Of a stretch of 64,000 bases of DNA, positions 31,351 to 41,383 are shown piece by piece. Origin of the DNA: Ichthyophis bannanicus (taxonomy: Eukaryota > Chordata > Amphibia > Gymnophiona > Ichthyophiidae); assembly GCA_033557465.1 (NCBI GenBank), contig CM066035.1:908517309-908581308 (forward strand), given 5' to 3'. The notes beneath the pieces were generated by a model. That model was not told the origin of the DNA, ran no database searches, and was given only the letters and a program-made list of their open reading frames with translations. Position numbers and translations under genes: made by a program. Numbering within the stretch: the first letter of the stretch is position 1; every line of letters starts with the position of its first letter.

Positions 31351-34300
31351 GATATATTTTATTTTATTTATTTAGAGAGTATTTGTATCCCGCTCCTTCC
31401 AGCGATCAGAAGCGGTAAGATTATTATGAAACTGCCAGATCAAAGCAGGTACAAATTTTGTTTACATACAGATTATCAGAAAAGCACGTCACACAGAGTT
31501 TCAGATTATCAGAACAACACGTCACACAGAGCTAACAAATCGTAGCTATGGGGAGGAAATATTTACATATATACATAGATACATATACACATAATGTTTA
31601 CATATATACATAGATACATATACACAGGATAGGTTTCTTGTTCAATGTGGGCAGGGGGCTGCCCCCAACTGAAGGTTTAATTCAGGTTGAAGTGGGTTTG
31701 GAAAATGTGCGTCTTGAGTTTCTTTCTGAAGTCTGGAAGGTCATTGCTAGCTCGTAGCTCTGTTGGTAGTTGGTTCCACAGCGTTGGTGCCACATATGAG
31801 AAAGCTCTGTGGCTGGTGTTAATTTTGGTAGATCTTATGTCTGTTGGAGTGTGGAGGATGTTGGCGTTGTGGGTTCTCCTGTTTCGGGTAGGAGGTTGCA
31901 TTCTGACTAGGTTGTTGAGGAAAGAAGGTGCTAAGTTGTGGATGAGTTTAAATGTAGTTGTTAGTATTTTATATTTAGTGCGAGCTGTTATGGGTAGCCA
32001 GTGTAGTTGAATTAGTACTGGTGTGATGTGGTCGTTTAGTTTTTTCTTCATTATGACCCTGGCAGCTACGTTTTGTGCCATTTGTAATATGTTTAGGGTT
32101 TTTTTAGGTAGACCTTGTAGAATGGCGTTGCAGTAGTCAAAATGTGGCATGATGAGTGCTTGGGCCACGGTTCTGAAATCTTGGGGATCAATAATACTCC
32201 GGATGGGTTGGAGGACTCTAAGCTTGTGAAAAACTGCTCTGTTGGTCTTTCGGAGGTGTTTCTCCATCTTTAGGTCACAGTCAAAAGTGACTCCTAGATA
32301 CTTTATTTCTTTTTTCGTTTGGTAAGTGTTGTCACATAGTGTGATTGATGGGGGTGGGACAAAGTTCGGTTCTTTGGAGAGATACATTATTTCGGTTTTT
32401 TTGTGATTTATCGACATACTATTTTGTTGTAACCAGTCTTGCATCTCTTCAATGCATGTCTCCAGTGGGCTGTAGTTTGGGTTTTCAGTGTCTAGTTGCG
32501 AGTATAGCATGATATCATCGGCATAGATGTGATAATTAATTTTGTGCCGAGTGAAAATTTTGCATAGAGGCTGCATATATATGTTAAATAGAAGCGCCGA
32601 GAGAGCAGAGCCCTGGGGGATTCCCTGTGTTTGGGTGAAGGGTTCTGCTTGTTCTCCGTTGAATTGAACCTGTTGTGTTCGATTGGATATGTAGGAGGTG
32701 AACCACTTTAGGGGGGTTCCAGTTATTCCTATTGATTTTATCCTGTTTATGAGTGTTTCATGGTTAACTGTATCAAAGGCAGCTGAGATGTCGATGAATA
32801 CAAGAATGTACATTTTCTTTTTGTTTTCAAGGCCCTTTAGGAGGTTGTTAAGTAGGACTAGTAATAGGGTTTCCACTCCATGATGTTGCCTGAAGCCATA
32901 TTGCTGGTCATCTAGGGGAGCACTGTCTGTCAGATGGTCTTGGAGTTGTAGAAGGACTGTTTTTTCTATGATCTTTGCCAGGAAGGAGATGCTTGATATG
33001 GGACGGTATGAGGCTGGGTCTTCCTTGTTGAGTGTATTGTTTTTTAGTATTGGTCTAATGACTGATCTCTTTAGTTCTGAGGGCATGAGTCCCTGTTGCA
33101 GGGATAGGTTAACTATGTGTGTGATGTGGGGTGCTATGTCTTGTTTTACCGTCTTGATCCAGGTTGCAGGGCAGGGGTCTAGAGGGGAGGTGGTGCTTTT
33201 CAGGTTTGAGACAATGGTTGTGATTTGCTTGGTTCCAATTTTGTGGAAGTGCTTCCAGGACTGGGTTTGCGTTATGTTGTTCTCACTCTTCATTTGTGGT
33301 GTTGGTGGGGCTTGGGGGGGGGGATTGGGGGCCGTCAGTTTGTTCGCGTAGTGGTTTGCCAGGGTTTGGGCTTTGATGGAGTTGTTGTGATTGGCAGTCT
33401 GGTCGGTTTTGGTTAGAGATTTGACTAATTCGAATAACTCTCTTGGGCGATTGATCGCTTTGTTTAGAATGTTTGTGTGATGTGTTTTTTTTGCATTGTT
33501 CACGTCGTTTTTGTATTTTGCAAGATGGGCCATGTATTTGGTTTTGAGATCGGAGGATTTGGTTTGTCTCCATTTTCTCTCTATTTTACGGAGCTCCCTT
33601 TTCGCTTTTGTTAGAGTTCCTGTGTACCAGGGTTCCGAGTTGTTCTTACGTAGATTTGTTGAGTGTTTCAGTGTTGGGTTAGAAATGTTTTGGATGTGTG
33701 TGTTCCATCTGTTTGTTAGTTCGACGAGGTCTGTGGAATCAAGGGTTATGTGGGATGCGATGGTGTTTATGAGGTGTTCTTCGTTGGGTTTCCCGAATTT
33801 CCTGATGGGGTTGGTCGTTCTCATCTCTTTTGTGTTTTTGGGTAGGCACTTTAGTTTAAGTTTGCAGTTGATTTGGTGGTGGTCTGACCATGGTACTTGG
33901 GCTATGTTTATTGTAGGTGGTTCAACGGTTTGTCGTGAATTTCTGGGTATGAAGATCATGTCTAGTGTGTTTCCTCTATCGTGTGTGGGGTCATTTATTA
34001 TTTGTTGGAAACCCAGTTGGTCCATGGCTTCATAGAAGGTGTCTGTGTGGGACGGAGGGATTGATGCTAGGTTTAAATCTCCAAGGATGATTTGGAATTT
34101 CTTTCTTTGGGTGGATGTGATGGTTTCAAGTGCTGTGGATAGCGCTTCATGCTGCGGTGAGGGAGGTCTATAGATTAGGCAGATGGATAGTGCCATGCTT
34201 TCGACTTTAAGCAGGTCGAGATCAGGATTTGTGACCGTGGATGTGGTTGTGAGTTGGAGGCTGGTTTTGGCTGCTATAAGGACTCCGCCTCCCCTTCGGT

Positions 34301-34797
34301 TGGTGCGTGGGCAGTTGTATAGTTGGTATCCGGGCTTTTGAATTTGGTTCAATGTTGCATGGTCTGAGGCAGTGAGCCATGTTTCTGTTATGCATAAGAT
34401 ATCTGGTTGGTCGTCAGTTAAAATGTTGTGGATGATGTGTGTTTTATTCCTTATAGACCTAGCATTGATAAGGATAATGTTCCATGTGTGATGTTCTGGG
34501 TGTGCTGTTTGTGTGGGTTGTGCTTGTGGTTTACTAGTGTTCTTTGTTTTGGTTTTAGTGTGTTTATGCGGCTTATTTCCTTTGCTATGGGTGTGCTGCT
34601 GGGGTAGTTTGTTTGATGTTTGAATGGTGGTGAAAGTACTTAAGTTGTATTGATGCAGGATGGGTAGTGGAGGGGGGGGTGGAGGATGTAGATTGGTGCA
34701 TAAGGCAGGGGAATGACGTATTGTGTGTGTGGGATGGTTCTGTAAGAGGATGTCAGCATACATATGCATAGTATGCATAGTATGCCTTCGCATATAT
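31351..34797 (-). mobile_element. L2-clade LINE 1, nearly full ORF2
   Basis: This 3.4-kb element is inserted in exon 1 of the H3 Myb-like gene. The 3' UTR ends with (AAATA)-type repeats at 31351-31375. The 5' part is truncated at about 34797, so an ORF1 is lacking. Two short arrays of TATACATAGATACA near 31570-31620 lie in its 3' UTR. No clear target duplication is visible. Confidence 0.85.
31677..34793 (-). CDS. L2 endonuclease-reverse transcriptase (1038 aa)
   Basis: The protein nicks target DNA and reverse-transcribes the element RNA. The N-terminal 75 residues are His/Pro/Thr-rich. An apurinic-type endonuclease follows (NARSIRNK, CITETWL, VLIAAKTS, GDLNL at about residue 236, WSDHHQI at about 305). 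RT motifs are SYRPISSISFLAKI, FIDISAAFDTVNHE, GIPQGSALSALLFN and IYADDIMLYS (YADD at about 756). The C-terminal region has LIMPHFDYCNAIL and LHWLPITARTKYK, as in L2 proteins. The frame is open throughout, so this copy is young. The first Met may be within the truncated 5' end. Confidence 0.9.
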   Translation of the reverse strand: MRRHTMHTMHMYADILLQNHPTHTIRHSPALCTNLHPPPPPPLPILHQYNLSTFTTIQTSNKLPQQHTHSKGNKPHKHTKTKTKNTSKPQAQPTQTAHPEHHTWNIILINARSIRNKTHIIHNILTDDQPDILCITETWLTASDHATLNQIQKPGYQLYNCPRTNRRGGGVLIAAKTSLQLTTTSTVTNPDLDLLKVESMALSICLIYRPPSPQHEALSTALETITSTQRKKFQIILGDLNLASIPPSHTDTFYEAMDQLGFQQIINDPTHDRGNTLDMIFIPRNSRQTVEPPTINIAQVPWSDHHQINCKLKLKCLPKNTKEMRTTNPIRKFGKPNEEHLINTIASHITLDSTDLVELTNRWNTHIQNISNPTLKHSTNLRKNNSEPWYTGTLTKAKRELRKIERKWRQTKSSDLKTKYMAHLAKYKNDVNNAKKTHHTNILNKAINRPRELFELVKSLTKTDQTANHNNSIKAQTLANHYANKLTAPNPPPQAPPTPQMKSENNITQTQSWKHFHKIGTKQITTIVSNLKSTTSPLDPCPATWIKTVKQDIAPHITHIVNLSLQQGLMPSELKRSVIRPILKNNTLNKEDPASYRPISSISFLAKIIEKTVLLQLQDHLTDSAPLDDQQYGFRQHHGVETLLLVLLNNLLKGLENKKKMYILVFIDISAAFDTVNHETLINRIKSIGITGTPLKWFTSYISNRTQQVQFNGEQAEPFTQTQGIPQGSALSALLFNIYMQPLCKIFTRHKINYHIYADDIMLYSQLDTENPNYSPLETCIEEMQDWLQQNSMSINHKKTEIMYLSKEPNFVPPPSITLCDNTYQTKKEIKYLGVTFDCDLKMEKHLRKTNRAVFHKLRVLQPIRSIIDPQDFRTVAQALIMPHFDYCNAILQGLPKKTLNILQMAQNVAARVIMKKKLNDHITPVLIQLHWLPITARTKYKILTTTFKLIHNLAPSFLNNLVRMQPPTRNRRTHNANILHTPTDIRSTKINTSHRAFSYVAPTLWNQLPTELRASNDLPDFRKKLKTHIFQTHFNLN

Positions 34798-35165
34798 GCC
34801 TTCGTTTGGCACTGGGTGGTCCCTGTGCGGGCTGGGACACACCCGATGGGCCTGCAGCCACCACCAAATGCCCAACACTCCCTGCCGTCTCTGGGTCCTG
34901 CTGAACAGGTGCCCTCTCCTCCTCTCCTGCCATGTCCTGCTGCTCCTTGTACTTGCCCTCTGTGCCCTCTCCCTCCCTGTCACACATCCCTGCTCCTCGG
35001 ATCCTCTGCTACACCTCAAACCTGCTCATCGCCCCACCTCCTCTCCCTGCTGCCTGCTTCTCAACTCTGCTGCTGTCTCTCTAGATTGCTTTTGGCCTCC
35101 CCTCCTCTCTCTCTCACCTGCTTTGCCACACACCTCTCCACAACAAACCTGCCTCTGACACTTTC

Positions 35166-35325
35166 CACCACCACTCACAACCCAACCACTCTCCACAACA
35201 CACCTGCCTCCAACACTCTCCTCGCTTCACCAACAACGCACGCCTTCTCTCCCTCACCTACACAAACCCTCAACGTGAACCAGGTGTGCAGATGTATTTA
35301 TAGGTTATTTTACGTTGTGCATGTT
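35166..35325 (-). promoter_or_regulatory. Left arm of inverted promoter (Myb side)
   Basis: This arm is the reverse complement of 40098-40262. It has TATAAATA (minus strand, 35302-35295) then CACCTGG and TTCACGTTGAGGG downstream, leading into the Myb-like 5' UTR. The duplicated block covers TATA box, start region and early 5' UTR. Confidence 0.7.
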
Positions 35326-35352
35326 GCACATGTGCTGCAGCACGAGCATGTC
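35326..35352 (+). repeat. Left stub of the 40-bp tandem array
   Basis: GCACATGTGCTGCAGCACG and GAGCATGTC match the unit of 39768-39910 in the same orientation. The foldback element inserted within the array, leaving this part on its left. Confidence 0.55.
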
Positions 35353-35432
35353 TGCTGTGCACGTAGCATGGGAAGCACAATGAGCAAGAGTCAAATATCG
35401 TCAGGATAAATCCAAAGTCCTTTTATTGAAGT

Positions 35433-35476
35433 GGTCCCCAACGCGTTTCGGCATGAAATGCCTTCCTCAGGGGGAA
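35433..35476 (-). ncRNA. Hammerhead-like motif in foldback
   Basis: On the minus strand CCCC-CTGAGGA is followed by a GGCA/TGCC stem II, GAAA, a C(GC)G mini stem III, GTT as the cleavage triplet and GGGG to close stem I. The core CTGANGA, GAAA and NUH are all kept. One extra A sits before stem II. PLEs are known to carry minimal hammerheads of this type. Confidence 0.5.
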
Positions 35477-36735
35477 ACAGCTAAAACATCAAACATGAAA
35501 ACTCATAACAATAATAATAAATGACATTAATAGTAAAAAAAAGCCCTAATAACACTAAAAACTTAAAGCTCAAATTGAACCTTAAACTACAAACTTCTTG
35601 CTCCAAAATTAAACATAAACGCAGGACAAAAGAATGCACATAGGGAAATATTAGAAAGATACATATGTATGAAAACATATATATGTATGAAAACTATGTA
35701 ACAAAGAATATGTATAAAAAACCTATATATATAAAAACAGACAGACAAAGGAGACAATGTTAGAAGGCATTATACATAAATATGTACTCACATTAGACCA
35801 ATTCTAGATTTCCTAATATGTCATAGGTAAATGGTGATGTCGTACTGCTTCTGAAGCGCTAGTGTAGCAGAGCATCAATCATGTATTCACAGAAGGTAAA
35901 CCGTCTTTGTATGATGAGAAAACTAAAAAACATATATACACTAAGAAAATTACTCTAAAAGACAATATTATCTAAAGGTAGAATAATGAAGTATAGTTAG
36001 AAATTACACCGGTTTTTACAATGGATAACAGATAATAATTAATAGTAAATGCTAATAAACAATATCTTTATAACTGTAGTTGCTTTAAATTCAGTAACGA
36101 TCAATGAGCTACTTTACTGCAAAATATGAGCCATGGACATAATGATATGTTATTGCTGAACATTGTTCTGAATGCAAACTGAAGACTAAATACCGCGAGT
36201 CTGTTGCATTTTATCTATCGTTAATTCTAAGAACATGCAGAAAGAGTATTTAGTCTTCAGTTTGCATTCAGAACAATGTTCAGCAGTAACATATCATTAT
36301 GTCCATGGCTCATATTTTGCAGTAACGTAGCTCATTGATCGTTACTGAATTTAAAGCAACTACAGTTATAAAGATATTGTTTATTAGCATTTACTATTAA
36401 TTATTATCTGTTATCCATTGTAAAAACCGGTGTAATTTCTAACTATACTTCATTATTCTACCTTTAGATAATATTGTCTTTTAGAGTAATTTTCTTAGTG
36501 TATATATGTTTTTTAGTTTTCTCATCATACAAAGACGGTTTACCTTCTGTGAATACATGATTGATGCTCTGCTACACTAGCGCTTCAGAAGCAGTACGAC
36601 ATCACCATTTACCTATGACATATTAGGAAATCTAGAATTGGTCTAATGTGAGTACATATTTATGTATAATGCCTTCTAACACTGTCTCCTTTGTCTGTTT
36701 ATATATATATAGGTTTTTTATACATATTCTTTGTT

Positions 36736-39502
36736 TATTTATTTATTTAACATTGTTTATATACCGCACTATTTAACATCAGCACGGTTTACAAGAAACA
36801 TAGATGTCCAGTGTGGGGGTCAACACTGGACTTACATTAAAACAAGGAATTTAAACTTGGAGAACATGTAAAAACTATGTACACAACTCTTCGATATATC
36901 TATGTGTGCTGTTCAACGGTCGCTTTGGGTGTAGGGTCAGGGTTGATCGTGTGGGTATGTATGGGCTGCGTTTAGGTGATGCCTTCAGAGTTGGGAAAGC
37001 ATTGAAGGAAAAGGTAGTGTTTTAGAGCCTTTCTGAACTGGAGAAGGTTGCTCATGGCACGGATATTGGGCGGTAGGTTGTTCCAGCATGAAGGTGCGGC
37101 TAAGGCAAAGGCACGGTTTCTAGAGGCCTTGGTGCATTTGGTGATGGTTTTCGGGAGCATTAAGGAGTTGGTGGAGACAGATCTTCTGAGTCTGTTGGGG
37201 GGGGGGGGTGAGCTGGATAAGTTCAGTGAGGGTGCTGGCCGTGCATTTATTGATGGCCTTGAATGTTATTGTTAGGATTTTGAAGGTGACCCTGTAGCGT
37301 ATTGGGAGCCAGTGTAGTGTTTTCAGGATAGGGGTGATGTGCTGCCTGATAGATGCCTGTTGGAGGGTTCGGGCTGCGGTATTCATTGCTAGCTGCAGAG
37401 GTTGTAGAGTGCACTTTGGCAGGCCGTGGAGGATGGAGTTCGCATAGTCGAAGTGGGGCATCACTAGGGACTGAAAGACTGTTCGAAAGTCGTCTGGCTC
37501 AAGTAGTGGTCTGATATGATGTAGCATCCGGATTTTGTGGTAGATTGCTTTAGAGATGTTTCCTATCTGGGCATTTAAGTTGAGATGTTGGTCAATCAAC
37601 ACTCCAAGGTAACGGATCGTTGTTTTTGTGAGGAGTTCGGCATCACGTACTTTCAATGAAGATGGCGGGGTGAATGCTTGGTCTCTGCTGATGAAAAGCA
37701 CCTCTGTCTTTTTGAGGTTGATTTTGAGCATCTGCGAGTGTAGCCAGTCTGTGACTGCATCGAAGCATGATGATAGTTGGGATACGTCTGGGTGATCAGT
37801 ATGTATTGGGGTGAACATGAGGACATCGTCGGCGTAGATTAGGCAGTTTACACCGAAAGACCTGATGATAGAGCAGATAGGCTGCATATAGACGTTGAAG
37901 AATAGGGCGGAGAGGGCGGAGCCTTGAGGGACGCCCTTTGTTAGTGGGAATGGTGTGGAGATTGAAGTACCGGATCGAACGTGTTGCCATCTGTCATTTA
38001 GGTAAGAGGTACACCATGCAAGGGCGGTGCCATGGATGCCTTTCTCGGCAAGGCGGGAGAGCAGTAGGCCATGGTTGACGGAGTCAAAAGCGGCCACGAT
38101 GTCGAGAAAGATGAGGGCAAACCCCTGTTTGACGTTATTTAGCCCTGTTATAAGGGTGCTGAATAGGATTGTTAACAAGGTTTCCACGCCATGTTGCTCG
38201 CGAAACCCATGCTGGCAGGGATCGAGGGGTGAGTTATCCTCGATGTGTTGGCTCAGTTGACGGTGGACTATTTTCTCTGAGATTTTCGCTAGGAGGGGTA
38301 TGCTGGAAATAGGTCTGTATGAGTCCATCTTTGTGGGGTCAAGTTTGTTGTTCTTGAGCAACGGTCTGATTGAGGTTTGTTTTAGGCTTCGGGGGAGGAC
38401 GCCTGTTTGGAATGAGGTCCCGATCAGTTTCGCCAGGAAGGTGCTGAGTTCAGTACGTAGGGTTTTTATCCAGAATGCTGGACATGGGTCACCTGGTGCT
38501 GTGGTGGTGTTTATATTCATAATGATGTCTTGTATTTCTCTGTCAGTTGGGGTAGTAAAGGTGGAGATGGTGCTTTGGGTCACTGTCAGTACTTGTGAAG
38601 GTGAAGGAGGGGTGGAAAAGGCCGTCAGGATGTCTGGGGCCACATCGTTAGCGGATAGGGTGGACTGGTTTGCTTTGGTTTGCAGGTAGTCTGCATATTT
38701 CTGTGGGTCTGGTTGGTTTAGCTGATCGGTGGAGGGCTCCTTGGCTAAGGATTTGACGATGTTGAACAACTCGTGCGGCTTATTCAGGGATCGTTGTAGT
38801 ACCTCAGCGTGGTATTGCCTCATTCTCCTCGAAACTGCTGTTCGATGGGTGCACAGCTGGGCAGAGTAGGCTTCTTGGTTTTCAATTGATCTGGAGCGGC
38901 GCCAGCGATTCTCTAGCTGTCGGAGATGTCGGAGGGAGGTCTTGAGCTCTGGCGAGTACCAGGGTGCGTTTTTCCTCTTGTTATGTGAGGCGTTGATGGC
39001 GGGAGAGTCAGTTGAGGCATTGAGGCATGAGTTCCATGTGGCAACCAAGTCATCAAGGTTCATACCATGCGTATTTTGGAGAGACTGTGTCCTTTCTAAG
39101 ATCTCTTCTCTGTTGAACTGGCGATAGCGTTTTGACACTGGTTCTGGTGGTTTGTTTGAGGGTTGAGGGATAGAGGGTGATGAGTGAGTGGGGATCGCGA
39201 ATCTGATTAGACTGTGTCTGACCATGGAACTGAGCATAGTGATATGTTGATCTTGGATGTGTGACAGGAAGTTGATTGTGGTGCAAATATGAGATCAAGT
39301 GTGTTTCCCTTGATGTGGGTAGGGGAGTTGATCAGCTGTTTGTAGCCCGCCGCCTCAAGAGCATCTAGAAAAGCTCTGGCTTGAGTGTCTTGGAGAGAGG
39401 GGAGGTTGAAGTCTCCTAGTATCCAGTTCGAGGTTTGTGTCTTAACGGGTTTACAGGCGATGTCAATAATTGATGAGAGTTCATCCGGTGATGGTGAGGG
39501 TG
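36736..39502 (-). mobile_element. L2-clade LINE copy 2, 5'-truncated
   Basis: It lies exactly between CATTCTTTGTT and CATAGTTTTC, which are adjacent in the other foldback arm, so both ends are fixed to within a base or two. The 3' tail is TTATTTATTTATTTAA at 36736-36752 (plus strand). No clear target duplication is seen. Confidence 0.9.
36972..39500 (-). pseudogene. L2 copy 2 reverse transcriptase, frameshifted
   Basis: The endonuclease end (LGDFNLP, INSPTHIKGNTLDLIF, SVPWSD) is at 39207-39500 in one frame. The linker and RT follow in another (37120-39237): SYRPISSIPLLAKI, FLDIVAAFDSVNHG, GVPQGSALSALFFN, IYADDVLMFTP (YADD at 37825-37836). The last part (36972-37160, RAFALAAPSCWNNLPP) is in a third frame. 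At least two frameshifts, one at a G9 run near 37199, kill it. It is related to but distinct from the L2 at 31.4-34.8 kb. Confidence 0.85.
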
Positions 39503-39767
39503 CATAGTTTTCACACATATATATGTTTTCATACATATGTATCTTTCTAATATTTCCCTATGTGCATTATTTTGTCCTGCGTTTATGTTTAATTTTGGAG
39601 CAAGAGGTTTGTAGTTTAAGGTTCAATTTGAGCTTTAAGTTTTTAGTGTTATTAGGGCTTTTTTTTACTATTAATGGACTTTGGATTTATCCTGACGATC
39701 TTTGACTCTTGCTCATTGTGCATCCTGTGGTTAGTTGCAAGAGCGGTGCTCCTTGTTTTGTATGGTT

Positions 39768-39910
39768 TGCTGTGCACGTAGCACATGCGCCGCGGTGCGA
39801 GTGCATCTGCTGCACGCATAGCGCATGCGCCGTGGTGCGAGCACATCTGCTGTGCATGTAGCGCATGCGCCATAGCGCGAGTGCATCTGCTGCGTGCATT
39901 GCACATGCAT
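39768..39910 (+). repeat. GC-rich 40-bp tandem array
   Basis: Units start at 39768, 39808, 39848 and 39888 with TGCTG(T/C)...TAGC(A/G)CATGCGCC. The period is exactly 40 bp. Related GCGCATGCGC-type sequence continues to about 40100. It lies between the two divergent promoters, so it may hold regulatory or binding sites. Confidence 0.75.
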
Positions 39911-40097
39911 TGTGGAGAAACGGAAGTTGCGCGCACGGGACCCCATGTTACACATGCATGTGCATGTGCGCGAGGCTTGGGGCATGCGCTTAACATCACG
40001 CAGCACATGCGCATGTGTAACATAGTGTCCCATGTGCGCAACTTCAGCATATCTGTGGCACATGTGCAACGTGCGCAGTAGATGCGCTCGTGCCGCG
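39911..40097. other. CpG-rich spacer beside the array
   Basis: Degenerate CATGCGC-type repeats continue, including CACATGCATGTGCATGTGCG and an inverted TGTTACACATGCATG/GCATGTGTAACA pair near 39948-40023. No gene is present. Confidence 0.45.
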
Positions 40098-40262
40098 GCG
40101 CATGCGCAACATAAAATAACCTATAAATACACCTGCACACCTGGTTCACGTTGAGGGGTTTGTGTAGGCGAGGGATAGAAGGCGTGCATTGTTGGTGAAG
40201 CTAGGAGAGTGTCAGAGGCAGGTGTGTCGTGGAGAGTGGCTGGGTTTGTGAGTGGTGGGGGG
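40098..40262 (+). promoter_or_regulatory. Right arm of inverted promoter (transposase side)
   Basis: TATAAATA at 40122-40129 is followed by CACCTGCACACCTGG and TTCACGTTGAGGGG, all mirrored at 35166-35325. Transcription would start near 40150 and run into the transposase. Confidence 0.7.
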
Positions 40263-40500
40263 GTAGTGTGGCTGGGTTGGTGTATGGTGAGGGAGGTGTG
40301 TGGCTAGGTTGGTGAGCTGAGTGTCTGTGTTAGAGTGAGTTACAGGAGTTGGAGGGGCAGAGTTTATGGCGGGCTTTGTGGTTGCTGCATGTGCAGTGGG
40401 AGATGAGCAGGGGCTGCGGTTGCCTGATGGGGGAGATGGTGTCCATGGGGCTGAGGCACAGGGCATGGGTTTAGTCCCGCTGTAACACAGACCTGCAGCT

Positions 40501-40930
40501 GTGGGGGCAGGCCAGGCAGGGGTTGTTCCGGCATGGCGCAGGAGGCATGCAGAGTTGCAGGCTCACCAGCCTCGCCTCTACAGGCCCAGGGCCCAGCTCC
40601 AGGGCATGCGTGAGGACCAGGTCATCTCCCTCTACTGCCTGAGCATGGGGGCTATTAGGGAGCTCTATGAGGTTCTAAGACCTGACCTCGAGCCCCTGAC
40701 TGGTCGGTCACATGCCATACCGGGTTTGGTCAAGCTCCTTGGTGCCCTACATTTCTTTGCCTCTGGCTGTTTCCAGTCCTCTGTGGCCGCAGTGGGTGGC
40801 ATGAGCCGTCCAACCTTCTCACGCTGTCTCCACCAGGTACTGTGTGCCATGATCAGTCTGGTGGGGAATTACATTGCCATTCCCAACACTAATGATATAA
40901 AAAGATTCACCAACCAATTCCCCAACCAAT
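40501..40930 (+). pseudogene. HARBI1-like Harbinger transposase, N-terminal part
   Basis: The transposase cuts and rejoins element ends. Visible signatures are REDQVISLYCLS, LYEVLRPDLEPLTGRSHAI, LVKLLGALHFFASGCFQSS, GGMSRPTFSRCLHQVL and GNYIAIPNTNDIKRFTNQF, typical of the N-terminal half of HARBI1-like proteins. It stops before the GAIDCTH region and the DDE catalytic residues, where PLE sequence takes over. A TAACACAG acceptor-like site at 40483-40490 suggests an upstream exon; the first in-frame ATG is 40606. It has no catalytic domain and cannot be active. Confidence 0.8.
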
Positions 40931-41130
40931 TTCTTATAATTTTTGTCGGAGCGTGCCGAGGGAGGGTAAGAATTGAAAATCAAACCCCCTCCAGACGACA
41001 AGCTACTTTTTTTCTATAAGGTTCTCCACCTTTAAATACAATTAAATATGATTAAAAAACGCATAACTTATCTGTCCATGTATCAAAATCCACCATGTAT
41101 AGTTTCCACCGTTGCCGAATATACTAATCT

Positions 41131-41174
41131 TCACATGACATGCATGTTTCGGGAATTATCCCTGCTTCAAGTGT
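41131..41174 (-). ncRNA. Hammerhead-like motif in PLE 3' region
   Basis: On the minus strand CACTTGAAGCA is followed by a GGGA...TCCC stem II, GAAAC, a short ATGCAT stem III, GTC and ATGTG closing stem I. The first core base is T rather than C. The layout is that of PLE hammerheads. Confidence 0.5.
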
Positions 41175-41383
41175 TTTCTTCTCAGTATATTAAACCACCA
41201 CAACTGTGAACCAAAAAACGCTGTCTCGCAGCTTGAGGCATCCCATTAATCAAAATGGACTAGACTCATTTGCCTTTCAAAGGAGAACCAACTAATGTCA
41301 GAAGGGACACTCCCCACTAACCGGGGAATCCCTTTTTCAATTGGTTGCCGACAGAGTACAATACCTATTAAGGTGAGATGACA

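Larger units (their letters stand above)
30950..34987 (-). pseudogene. H3 Myb/SANT-like gene, exon 1, split by L2
   Basis: Exon 1 starts at ATG 34987 (MCDREGEGTEGKYKEQQ) and reaches GPPSAKRR near 34800. An L2 element then interrupts it. Coding resumes at 31350 with VPAEEQRRAVRFSQQEK and continues through VLYGRLSNSTT and LDSLRKKFNDIKCGV, a Myb/SANT-like trihelix as in Harbinger accessory proteins and NAIF1-type genes. Such proteins bind element ends and assist the transposase. The exon ends at CAGACAG|GTAGGT (30950). The domain itself is intact, but the L2 should destroy the transcript unless it is removed. Confidence 0.75.
27393..35302 (-). mobile_element. H3 Harbinger Myb-gene half
   Basis: This span holds the minus-strand Myb-like transcription unit of H3, from its TATA box (35295-35302) to AATAAA at 27393-27398 on the minus strand. 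Introns contain TG-rich filler. Insertions are an L2 tail (30540-30840) and an intact L2 (31351-34797). The transposase half lies beyond 40.1 kb on the other strand. Confidence 0.6.
35369..39767. mobile_element. Large foldback (PLE-like), holding L2 copy 2
   Basis: TGCTGTGCACGTAGCA lies on both sides (35353-35368 and 39768-39783), a 16-bp target duplication inside the tandem array. Nearly identical arms run 35375-36193 and 36246-39721, with a 52-nt loop at 36194-36245. The right arm is split by an L2 (36736-39502). The left arm has about 105 bp (35421-35527) absent from the right arm, and that piece carries a hammerhead-like CCCCTGAGGA...GAAACGCGTTGGGG. Foldback size without the L2 is about 1.6 kb. 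Confidence 0.8.

Noticed and set aside
33496..34035. 179-codon plus-strand frame
   Set aside because: Antisense shadow of the intact L2 protein.
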